This document shows, piece after piece, positions 31,535 through 41,757 of a stretch of 64,000 nucleotides of DNA. The stretch covers positions 10,863,274 to 10,927,273 of the forward strand of contig CM019713.1 in assembly GCA_009760885.1 (NCBI GenBank), written 5' to 3'. Every line of letters begins with the position of its first letter. Within the stretch, counting starts at the first letter, position 1. Under the pieces are notes generated by a model that saw only the letters and a list, made by a program, of their open reading frames with translations, was not told where the DNA came from and ran no database searches. Position numbers and translations under genes: made by a program. The DNA comes from Achatina immaculata. Its lineage: Eukaryota; Mollusca; Gastropoda; Stylommatophora; Achatinidae.

Positions 31535-32110
31535 GTGTGGATAGTTTTGGGAAAGGTGATCATTTTCGTTTCCCAGACTACAGGGAAGGTAACAAAGCGA
31601 GGGCGGTTACATTTTCTGGACGGGAAATTTGGAGACTGCTGAGAGGAACGCTTGTGAACCATGTCTGTTTCTGGTGATGCAGGCACCCGATGACTGCTTG
31701 TTGCTGAACTGTCCTCCAAAACTTCAAACCTGTTGCTAATGTATACATCGATATGGTACATTGTGTTGACTTCTTTCAGTTCTTCTGATGATTCTTGACT
31801 GCGCTGTCTGGGTGTAAGCTCAAGTCCCTGTCGGGATTTATTTGATGAGCTCGGTGACGCTGGGTCAGCTTGTGACTGTGTCCCTTGATTTGGGTCACTT
31901 TCATCTGTAGAAACTTTCTGGATGCTTTTTTTTCCCTTTTGAATGTTATTTTAACTGAGAGTTTCTGACTGCATCAGACTTTTGTATTAAATCTGTAATC
32001 AGATTTATGCGTGATGCCCGACACTTGTCTAATAAATAATTGACAGAGGATAAGAACGGGTTACTCATCTTGCGGTGTACTTTGGAACAGTCTGGGGGAG
32101 AGAGAGGCGG
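31535..32110 (-). other. Degraded coding-like region, probably retroelement-derived
   Basis: The minus strand has consecutive open pieces, including VHRKMSNPFLSSVNYLLDK, TMYHIDVYISNRFEVLEDSS and SQQSPNFPSRKCNRPRFVTF, directly upstream of the GIY-YIG fragment. No family was recognised. It could be the N-terminal ORF of the same element after an internal deletion. Confidence 0.35.
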
Positions 32111-32368
32111 GAAGGGGGAGAGGTTGTGAAAAGTGTACATGCAGCAAAAAAGATTTAGAATCACTGCTGTAAGGGCTGACGTATCAGATTTGGAAAAAAA
32201 AAATAAAAACCCCAAAACCCAAGCTCCCTGGTGACCTAGAAACATTAATACCTCCTGTATAGTGGACGAATCATCACCTCCAGCACTGCCTCTAGAACAA
32301 ATACACCACGGATACACCACGGGTTTAAACAAAATGAAGACTATGGTAACTAAGAACGAAATTGTGGG

Positions 32369-32495
32369 CATGCAACACAGAAAGGGGCATGCAACACAGA
32401 AAGGGGCATGCAACACAGAAAGGGGCATGCAACACAGAAAGGGGCATGCAGTACAGAAAGGGGCATGCAATACATAAAGGGGCATCATAAACAAA

Positions 32496-32525
<30 letters not shown>
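32369..32525. repeat. 19-bp array followed by a CA microsatellite
   Basis: Six copies of ACAGAAAGGGGCATGCAAC, then CAAA and CA repeats at 32488-32525. Confidence 0.95.
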
Positions 32526-32532
<7 letters not shown>

Positions 32533-32724
32533 CTTGACTACAAACCATGAAGGGAGATAACTTGTTGCTGCCCTGTAAGACGTTACAATGCGTACTGGAT
32601 GCCAACTGCGTTATCAAGGCAAACAGCGTCCCATGGTCTGCACCATGGCCCACAATATCAATATCAACTGTATTCTCAGCAGTGCTGGTGTAAATCTGGT
32701 GCTGTCGTATCAGGCAACCAGAAG

Positions 32725-32975
32725 GCAATGTGCTGTATTTCAAATGATTAAGTGAGTAATTCACCGCCGTAACTGCTCGACCGTCACGATCAGTGACTAG
32801 AAGACTCACAACAAAGCCCTGTATTTCAAATGATTAAGTGAGTACTTCACCGCCGTAACTGCTCGACCGTCACGATCAGTGACTAGAAGACTCACAACAA
32901 AGCCCTGTATTTCAAATGATTAAGTGAGTACTTCACCGCCGTAACTGCTCGACCGTCACGATCAATGACTATTCT
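32725..32975. repeat. About 84-bp tandem repeat, 3 copies
   Basis: Unit contains TTCACCGCCGTAACTGCTCG and ACCGTCACGATCAGTGACTA. A minus-strand frame running through the first copy and on to about 32550 has no recognised motif. Confidence 0.92.
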
Positions 32976-33004
32976 GGTTTGTCTGTTGCCGCGGATAAAG
33001 AAGG

Positions 33005-33300
33005 CCACTGTAAGCTGGTGTTCTTTGCAGCCGATGCGGTGAATAAGCTGAAACACAGCATCGTGCGAATTACAGAGGCTATTTGTCTGAGTCGAGCTAA
33101 AAAAACAAAAGGGGGGTATGCAATACTTCTTTACCAGAACCCGCCCCCATTAGCCGGGCTAGGGCTGTTACTGGAGGGAATCGGGGCGTGGGCGGTACCA
33201 ACGAAGAGGTAGGACGGGGTCTTGGTCAACTATGGTTCGCCAACCCTGTGTCACTTATTGGTCGCTGACTGTCCAATGGAACAGCGTCTTCGTTCCCCTC
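33005..33300. repeat. Interspersed repeat, SINE-like, family 3
   Basis: Second copy of the repeat at 5370-5710 (shared GTAAGCTGGTGTTC-type start, CCCCCATTAGC, GGTCTTGGTCA, TTGGTCGCTGACTGTCCAAT-type end). Confidence 0.55.
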
Positions 33301-33624
33301 TCCCCCTTCAGACTGTCACCGCTATGCTAATGTATACATTACATTAACCCACCCACATGCACATCACACAAGAGTTAAAGATGTGGAATCGATAACCACA
33401 ACAAGACCTATGACGACCGTACAACGACAACATCCATGCTATGCACACGCTTCAGGCTGTGATAATCGCCATGCACTGAGAGCATACAAAGTTAACATAC
33501 AGCACTTAAATATTGTCGCCATATCGGTGCAAGCTATGGTTAAAGTGGGAATACTAACTAAATAATACGTCTTTGCCATCTTCAACAGCGCCCTGTACAA
33601 AATATGCTTCAAATGCTTATGAAC

Positions 33625-33950
33625 ACCACAGAGACAGGATACAGAAAGCGAAAGGTCTTATTGGGTATGGGAAACTAAAAAAGGACTTGACTTACAGGAT
33701 ATGGGAAGCGAAAGATCTTATCGGAAACAGAACGTGAAAGATCATATTGGACATGGAAAACATTAGATAGGGAAAAAGAAGTAAGGGAAACGAAAGGTCT
33801 TACATGATATGGAAAACAAAAGGTCATATTGGAAATAAAAGGTTTATGGGAAACAAAGGGTCTTATATAAGATACTGGAAGCGAACAGTCCTATAGAGAA
33901 TATACGATGCAGAATGTCTTTTATTGGGATAGAGAAAAAGGCTATAAGCA
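33625..33950. repeat. Loose 25-35 bp array, GGTCTTAT type
   Basis: Irregular units built on GAAAGGTCTTATTGGGTATG and GGAAAC. The same unit type forms a second array at 35815-36100. Confidence 0.8.
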
Positions 33951-34114
33951 AAGTCATCATCATCATATTCATCATCATCATCATCATATCTTCAGTGATT
34001 AGGTGCTAAGTCATACTAAATCTGGAGTTCAGAGTTAGAATATCAGTAAGTTTTCTCCTTCAGAGTCCCACGGCAGTTCCACAGCTATCTCAGATCACAA
34101 CATGCTGGACTAGA

Positions 34115-34880
34115 CACTCATTCAATCATTAGTATTTCCTTTGCGGGACAGCTCTCTCGTAAGCCTCTCGGTTGTAAGCAAGATGCCCTTGCTGCTGATG
34201 CATCCACTCGCAAATCGTCAGCAATGTCTTGTTGCCTTGATCTTCTTCTCTTTCTTTTTTTTCCCCCATTATGTACCCTTCCAAGACTTGTCTTCTCCAA
34301 ACTCTCATGACATTTAATATGTCAGAAATAGTTATCACTCTTATAATCTTCTTTACTAACCAACCTTCTTCAATATTAAATTCTGGCTGGCTGTGGAGTA
34401 TGCGAAACAAGCATTGGGAACATAAGTAATTTCATTTGCCACAACCAATACCAGTCCTCCCTAGCTAAATAGCTAAAGACCCCCCTTAGAGTGTCAGGAG
34501 TTTAACAGGGCCGAAACACTTGTCTGAAGGGGGGGGGGGGGTGTACTTCCTCTGATGATCTGAAGGAGTTGTGTTGTTGTTCCGCTCTCTACAGTAGAGA
34601 GTTTCCTGCATCGCAGTATGGACATATTTGTTCTTTTTCGTGTTCATAACATTTGAAGGACTCATCTGTAGCATTCACATCAAAGGCACAACGTGTTACT
34701 CAGCTGTTTTGTTAAGTGTCCAGCTCTTACAGGCATATGTTGCGATGGGAAAGATGCATGCCCTTAAAAACCTAGTTTTTGTAGTTCTGTCCGTCCCTCT
34801 CCACAACTGTCTTAGCTGTCTTAGCTTCTGAAAAGCGATAGATGTCCTCCTTTTAATCTCCCTCATTGTACCTCTGGATA
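34115..34880 (-). mobile_element. RTE-like LINE (family A), split by about 220 bp
   Basis: The minus strand carries TMREIKRRTSIAFQKLRQ, RFLRACIFPIATYACKSW (34880-34700) and, after unrelated sequence at about 34390-34605, FNIEEGWLVKK and the degraded end (34385-34115). It is frameshifted throughout. Confidence 0.8.
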
Positions 34881-34929
34881 TTACTAAGGTAAATTTAAAG
34901 CTATCTCTGTCGTGCCACGTAGTCAAAAG

Positions 34930-35122
34930 GGGGATATTGTATTAGTGCTCATTATTGTCCTCGACCTGCCGGCATATTAGAGGGCTGTCTTTCCCCCCCC
35001 CCCCCCCGGCTCCAAAAGAACCTCGGTACCCATTTCTACACCTGGTCACCTCGGGACTGGATTCGAACCGCCGACCTAGCTGTGCGAGCTGGGTGAACCA
35101 GGTCGCTGCTCAGGCGCCCTAG
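34930..35122 (-). mobile_element. SINE family 1, diverged copy
   Basis: Shares GGTACCCATTTCTACA and GGATTCGAACCG (B box on the minus strand) with the family. A poly-C run of 16 replaces the CCTTCCCC tract of other copies. Confidence 0.75.
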
Positions 35123-35124
35123 AT

Positions 35125-35810
35125 CTTACTGTATAGCTTCCACTTCAGATCACAACAGGCTTGGCTGAGTCATCTCCACCCAGCGCTTCTGGAGGCAGAT
35201 CTATGACTACGGCCTAGCCGACGTAGTCTGGACCGAGTGAGTACTGTGTGCTCGTGTTGAGTCGTGAATGCGGGGATTGGAAGGTGGGGGGGCGTCGTTT
35301 TTTTTAAGAGGGGAAGGGGTGGGGGAGAAGTTCAGAGAGAGAGAAGAGGTTGTGGGAGGAAAGGGGAAGGAGAGAGGAAGTAAAGAGGAAAACTGACACT
35401 AACAAACAACATAAACCACTCAATATTTTGGCTAAAAGTCTTCATCACAGACGCCTGAAATGAAAAAAAAATGCACAAAAAAGCCACTTATCTCCGAGAC
35501 GCTTTTGAACGAAAGTTGGTCTTACAATTAAGCGCATAGTTCCATGATGAATACCAACACGCTGGGCATTAGAGATCAGGTCACAATGGTAGGAAGATAA
35601 CAGGAGGTGGATGGATGGATGGGATGGCTTCTTTGTTCTAACATCTACACTAGGAATTCAAGAAACGCCACCTCGGTACACTCCCCCGATAAATAAGATA
35701 CCTGGCATTTCACATTCTTCACCACATCAGCCGCCAAAGAGCCGCTGGTTCGCAGGTACAGAGAGAAACTATAACAGTCGCTACGCAGATAACCTGGGCC
35801 AGTATCTATC
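35125..35810. other. Unassigned DNA
   Basis: No exon or element recognised. A G-rich stretch lies at 35281-35370. Confidence 0.4.
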
Positions 35811-35814
35811 TTAC

Positions 35815-36100
35815 TGGGTATGTGAAACAAAAAGGTCTTATCGGGTCAGGAAAACAAAAACGTCTTATCGGGTAAGGGAAACAAAAAGGTCTTATGGAAT
35901 ATGAGAAGTGAAAGATCTCATCGGAAATAGAAAATGAAAGATCTTATTGGATACAGAAAACGTTGGATAGGAAACGCGAAGTCTTATATAGTATGGGAAA
36001 CGAAAAGTCTTATATGGTGTGGAAAATAAAAGGTCTTATGGGAAATAAAAGGTTTTATGTGAGGGTATGGGAAGCAAACGGTCTTATAAGATGCTGGATT
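35815..36100. repeat. Second GGTCTTAT-type array
   Basis: Same unit family as 33625-33950 (GGTCTTATNGGNNATGGGAA pattern). Confidence 0.8.
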
Positions 36101-36423
36101 AATAAAGTAAAGAGCTGATTACACGCTTCGGCGCACTGGGGCACCCGACTCTCTGATGTATCATAAAAGTTCACTCCCTGCTAACTCTAGTGTCTTGCTT
36201 TAATGCCTCCGTGTAATGCTGATGATAGTTCTTCAAAGATAAGCGCCTGGACAATGTTGAAACATAGTTTACATGGGAATGTGGTTTGCAACGGCTTGCT
36301 TTAATTCGCACAGCGCGCCAAAATTTCCCAGATCTGACTCAATCACAGCAACATTTGGGCCATATACTGCTAACAGAGGGCGCATACTGTTCCAGAGTAC
36401 ACCGCAAGATGGGTAACCCGTTC

Positions 36424-36518
36424 CTATCTCTGTCAGTGATTTATTAGACAAATGTTCCCGGCATGACGCATATCTCTGTCAGTGATTTATTAGACAAATG
36501 TTCCCGGCATGACGCACA
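36424..36518. repeat. 47-bp direct duplication
   Basis: Two exact copies of a unit containing ATCTCTGTCAGTGATTTATT and GTTCCCGGCATGACGCA. Confidence 0.92.
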
Positions 36519-36519
36519 A

Positions 36520-37160
36520 ATCTGATTTACAGATTAAATACAAAAGGGGTAATTCATTACATTTATTAAATGCGTTATTAAATATTTAACTTTCTTCAAT
36601 AAATTAATCAACAGTATATCTTCACAAATTTTACATCAGAAAGTGGGCAATGTAAAAACAAAAACAAAAACAAGAATCAAAATAAACCTGTGAATAAACT
36701 AAAATTACTAAAATTATTCAGGATTTGAAAGGATTAAAGAACTGGTAAGGGTCTTTGCCAGATCTGGCTCGATGGTCAGGAAACTGTATTGTCTCTCCAG
36801 AACAGACGGGAAAAAAAGGAGGAGGAAACAAAAACAACGATAAGAAATACCATGCTCCGCATTCTCCAGAAAACACTTGTTTGCTCAATTAAACTCTGCC
36901 AGGCCTATTCCATAAATGTCACCCGTGGAACGTCAAAGCTAACAAGTTATCTGCGCTTAAAGAGTAGTAAGCAATTATTGTGGCGTTTACTCTTTCTTCC
37001 AGGACAAACATCCAAATGTCGGATCCGTGTTGAGTGCGGTGTTTCAAAATAAAGTGTCTTGTCTGCGCTGTCCTGACATCCAACACTGACGTACGGTCAA
37101 GATTTTCAACACAGGAAATGTTCTCTTGTTTTCGAATTTCTTTGTCGGCCCTAAAAATGA
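36520..37160. other. Unassigned DNA
   Basis: AT-rich at left. No feature supported. Confidence 0.4.
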
Positions 37161-37190
37161 ATCTGAATGCCCCCCCCCCTTTTCTCTCTT

Positions 37191-37226
<36 letters not shown>

Positions 37227-37242
37227 CATATATAGTAAAAAG

Positions 37243-37476
37243 GGTACAGGTAATCCTGTCATGCCTTAGAGGCACATAGGGATATGGTGTTAGTGCCCAT
37301 ATTTTCCTTGACCTGTCAGTATCACGCCTGGCCGCCTTTCCTTCCCCAACTCCAGAAGAAGTCGGGTACCCATTTTCTACAGCTGGGTGACTGGGGTGCC
37401 TCCGGCCGGATTCGAACCCCTTTTATTCGCCATGAGAGACCAGTGCACTAACCACTTCGCCACTCAGACACCCTAT
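37243..37476 (-). mobile_element. SINE family 1 with flanking TA repeats
   Basis: Well-preserved body (ATGCCTTAGAGGCACATAGG, CACGCCTGGCCGCCTTTCC) and head (minus-strand B box GGTTCGAATCC). It sits between TA microsatellites at 37208-37234 and 37477-37590. Confidence 0.88.
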
Positions 37477-37530
37477 ATATATATATATTATATATATATA
37501 TATTACCCTTTTACTATATATATATTACCC

Positions 37531-37592
<62 letters not shown>
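37477..37592. repeat. TA microsatellite
   Basis: Long alternating TA runs broken by TTACCCTTTT. Confidence 0.95.
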
Positions 37593-37593
<1 letters not shown>

Positions 37594-38013
37594 ATCTCAA
37601 ATATACTTTTGTACATCCACATTTTGTCTCGTACTTCTCAAACTTTAATGTACCGATGGCCCTGCAAACACCATATCCCCAATAAGCCGTAAACACCAAA
37701 GAAAAGAGGATTTTTACCTTTTCTTACCTTTACTTCTTCCCCGATAATCTGTTGTCCCTGCATCGGCAAGCATTATTTCAACCTTGCAGTAACTGCTAGG
37801 CTATCTGTCATGAAGGTGCTAGACCAGTCCAAGTCTGCAGAAGGTGAGTGTAGCTACCCCCATCCCCCTGTAGACCTCTACAGTTCTCGTAAAATTCCAC
37901 CCAAAAACACAACAACAAAAAAAATGTTGGTTTTCCTACACCCTGGCCCTCATTCTTATACGACAATGTTTCTATCTGATCCGCTGGGGAAGGCAAACAC
38001 GAGGGTCCCAACG

Positions 38014-38583
38014 TAAATCACCAGTACGTGTGCCGAGTAATAAATCACCAGTACGTGTGCCGAGTAATAAATCACCAGTACGTGTGCCGAGTAATAAATC
38101 ACCAGTACGTGTGCCAAGTAATAAATCACCAGTACGTGTGCCAAGTAATAAATCACCAGTACGTGTGCCAAGTAATAAATCACCAGTACGTGTGCCAAGT
38201 AATAAATCACCAGTACGTGTGCCAAGTAATAAATCACCAGTACGTGTGCCAAGTAATAAATCACCAGTACGTGTGCCGAGTAATAAATCACCAGTACGTG
38301 TGCCAAGTAATAAATCACCAGTATGTGTGCCGAGTAATAAATCACCAGTGCGTGTGCCGAGTAATAAATCACCAGTACGTGTGCAATAAATCACCAGTAC
38401 GTGTGCCGAGTAATAAATCATCAACACGTGTGCCGAGTAATAGATCACAAGTGCGTGTGCCGAGTAATAAATCATCAACACGTGTGCCGAGTAATAGATC
38501 ACAAGTGCGTGTGCCGAGTAATAAATCATCAACACGTGTGCTGAGTAATAGATCACAAGTGCGTGTGCCCAGTAATAAATCAC
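38014..38583. repeat. 27-bp array, 21 copies, with a 54-bp dimer phase
   Basis: Unit built on ACGTGTGCCGAGTAATAAAT and CACCAGT. From about 38415 it becomes a 54-bp dimer alternating CATCAACACGTGTG and CACAAGTGCGTGTG units. The 27-bp period keeps frames open on both strands. Confidence 0.96.
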
Positions 38584-38790
38584 CACTGCCTTCTCTTTCA
38601 ACTCTCCCCAATAACGAGAAGACTCACGGTGAGTTGAGTACACACAAGCACGAGTTATCATAGTAATTATAAATTATAAAAAAAAACTAAATTCTTCATA
38701 CAATAGTCCTCCCCCCCCCCTCCCAAACCATGCGACCTGCCATCGTAGCGCCAGTATTCCTCCTAGTGGAGTAATGACAATAAATAAGCT

Positions 38791-39036
38791 TTAACTCTTT
38801 CACTTCTGAAGTCATTTCCATGCTCCGCCAAAATAAATTTTTTGATGACAACTTTTGGTAGAACGAAACCGGGAGGAAGTTACTATACAGTATAAAAAAA
38901 ACACGGGTTGGGTTAGAAGCAAAAGATCTTTTTTTTTTTTAAAGACTTTGCATAAATACTGCTCTGAGCACTGATTCGTACGGTGTGCGAGATTTATCGA
39001 CATTCCCAGTGTTGTTCTGGGGGTCACTGACTTTAA
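38791..39036. mobile_element. TTAA-flanked MITE, piggyBac-like, copy 2
   Basis: TTAA at 38791-38794 and 39033-39036. The left end is CTCTTTCACTTCTGAAGTCA, and the interior shares ATTTCCATGCTCCG and CGGGTTGGGTTAGAA with copy 1 at 17835-18084. Its length of 246 bp nearly equals copy 1. Confidence 0.78.
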
Positions 39037-39039
39037 CTC

Positions 39040-40700
39040 TATTACGGTCACAACATACAGTTTTCCAAGATGCCACTGTTACTGGAAATAACGCCATGCC
39101 AATAATTTCAGTGTTTCCTGCAGTGTAAATCTACCTGTGAAACTCATCCACCGGCCAAAACCATACGACTGCAGTTATTTTATTTTTAAAACTTTTTTTT
39201 TTTTACTTCCGCTGTTTAATTGGCGTAAGGGAGATTAAGAGTTAATCCTGTGTATTTAAACTGTTGTTCACGCACCCTGAACTTTGTCCTTTTGGACAGC
39301 CAATCTCATTCTCTGAACGCTGCTTCTCTGATCAGACACTGCTGATAAGCGCCTCGTTATCCAGCCAATATGTCTACTTCAGAGAGCGTGGTATTAGAAT
39401 TACCGACAAATAAAATATACAACTACACTCTGAAACTGACAGCAATACAAGAAAAGATCGAGAAAACGTACTTTCCTAGATTTACAGAGCCGAAAACGAT
39501 CACCAAGAATAAAATGGCGAGGAACAAAAAAGCTATATTATATCAATAGCAACATGGCGGGAGACGGAACACATCAAAAGGTCAACTGCAATATTTCGAA
39601 ACGCAACTTGTGGATGAATAAATAAGAGACGGCCGAACTTGCTTAACCGAGGAGCCACCTACGATAAACTTCAAATTGTTTCATAGCCAGAAATTTGTTA
39701 AATGTATTTTGACGCAAAATTTTCATATAAATATTAAGAAATGAAAAAAAAAGAAAAGAAAAGAAAATAATAATATTTATTCACCGTCTCAGCCCCGTGC
39801 TTGTACAATCGCTGATACCCCAGCACGATTTAGATATAATCCTTTTCTGATCCAAACTTTCCCCTGACCCGAATCTAGCACTGAAATTAGAATTTCAATT
39901 CTTAAATATATTTACTCACCATGAACATTAATTTATGTTCTAAAGCAGTGGACTCTCATTTCATAACTGGTAAAATCTGTTATCTATTTTCTAAGTAATT
40001 ATGACGTAAAAATGACGTTAGCCAACATATTTCCAGCAGCCGCGCGTTAACGTCAGCGAGCCGCATGAGCTTCTCGGGCCGCTGTTTGGCCACCAATGAA
40101 CCTTTCTTCTAACTAAAAATAACTAAACATCGTTTTCGAACTACATTTTTGCTTACATTAATTTTACACGGATGGTGCGCCGTCTATGATTATAATCTCT
40201 GCAACCTTGCGTTGTATTTTCACCATTCTAGACAGCATCGGCTGCACAGCAATGACTGCGCTTAGTGCGATAACACAGTCGTTGAGGGAGACTACCACCA
40301 AAAACGTAGTCAAGATACCATCACGTCTGTCCCACCTCGCTGGGCCAATGTGACCACTCTTTGGGCTTAATTCTTTACATCTGCTTACATCAATCATACA
40401 GTATATCAATCATACAGTACGTCAATCAAACACAACTCATATACAATGCTGCGGATGACATAAAACAAAATGCTAGATATATTCTCGAGTATGTTTGAGG
40501 CCATAAATGGTGACAAAAGCCTATCTATTACATTTCTATATTAGCCTGTATGTGAATGTTGAATCCGATAACCTACAGACCTCAAAAACCTCAGCCCAAA
40601 ATGCTAAGAAAGTGGGCCAGCATAGCGCCCTTGGATATGGATATTTGTTTTCAAAGAAGTCCTTCAGAAAAAAAATAAATGCTGACACTCTCTATTACAG
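39040..40700. other. Unassigned DNA
   Basis: About 1.7 kb with no supported exon. A 59-codon plus-strand frame from 39370 has no recognisable motif. Confidence 0.4.
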
Positions 40701-40744
40701 CAGTTCCCAACCTGTTTTATTTTCAGCCTCGGTTATAAACTAGC

Positions 40745-41215
40745 AATGTTACGTGACCGAGACCTTATATCAGCACTGGCAGGTGATCCGCGACCATGGT
40801 CCAGCAATGGTAGGTGGCCGGCCACTCTAGATCAGCAATGGTAGGTGACCGGCGACTCTACATCAGCAATGGTAGGTGACCGGCGACTCTACATCAGCAA
40901 TGATAGGTGACCGGCGACTCTACATCAGCAATGGTAGGTGACCGGCGACTCTACATCAGCAATGGTAGGTGACCGGCGACTCTACATCAGCAATGGTAGG
41001 TGACCGGCGACTCTACATCAGCAATGGTAGGTGACCGGCGACTCTAGATCAGCAATGGTAGTTGATCGGCGACTCTAGATCAGCAATGGTAGTTGATCGG
41101 CGACTCTAGATCAGCAATGGTAGTTGATCGGCGACTCTAGATCAGCAATGGTAGTTGATCGGCGACTCTAGATCAGCAACGGTAGGGGACTCGTGATTCT
41201 AAACCAACAATATCA
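40745..41215. repeat. 31-bp tandem array, about 14 copies
   Basis: Unit built on AGCAATGGTAGGTGACCGGC and GACTCTACATC. Two subtypes lie side by side: a GGTGACC block, then a GTTGATC block. A hAT-like end (ACAGCAGTTCCCAACC) lies just left at 40698. Confidence 0.95.
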
Positions 41216-41532
41216 GGTAACATACGACACAAGAAAAAAAACAGATGTTATAAAAATAAACTGAAATTTAACAACTAAGTAATACTATTTCCGTACCTTT
41301 AACATCATATAACTTTGTAATAGCTAAAAATTCTATATAATGTTACTAATATATCACTTATCACAATATCCTCTCGCGACCCTACCTCAGATCCTAATCC
41401 CGATGACAGGATAGGAAGTACTACTATAATTGTTCTCTGTTACCACGGCTGCGGGGTTGATTGAGTTAAACAAAAAGTTGTGTCAAAAACTAAAAAGAGA
41501 AATAAAAACTATTCAGAAGAAAATTCCGCTGA

Positions 41533-41717
41533 GTGAGAGAGAGAGAGATAGAAGGGGTACGGTTGAAGAGATGAAGGAGGAGGAGAAGGAGAGAGAGGGA
41601 CAGAGAGAGAGGGAGGTACGGGTGAAGAGATGGAAGAGGATGAGAGAGAGAAGGGGTACGGTTGAAGAGATGGAGGAGGATGAGAGAGAGTGGTGTATGG
41701 TTGAAGAGATGGAGGAG

Positions 41718-41757
<40 letters not shown>

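Noticed and set aside
32550..32820. Minus-strand frame with VTDRDGRAVTAVNYS
   Set aside because: Its start lies in an 84-bp tandem repeat and the frame runs on into CA and 19-bp repeats; no domain recognised.
36269..36451. Minus-strand 60-codon frame with LLAVYGPNVAVIESDLGNFG
   Set aside because: Looks protein-like, but no family was recognised and no splice sites or homologous neighbour could be shown; left unassigned.
37956..38663. Frames of 120-229 codons with SNKSPVRVP or GTRTGDLLL repeats
   Set aside because: Translation of the 27-bp array on both strands; no flanking exon structure.
39370..39549. 59-codon frame starting MSTSESVVLELPTNK
   Set aside because: No recognisable motif, conserved neighbour or splice context.
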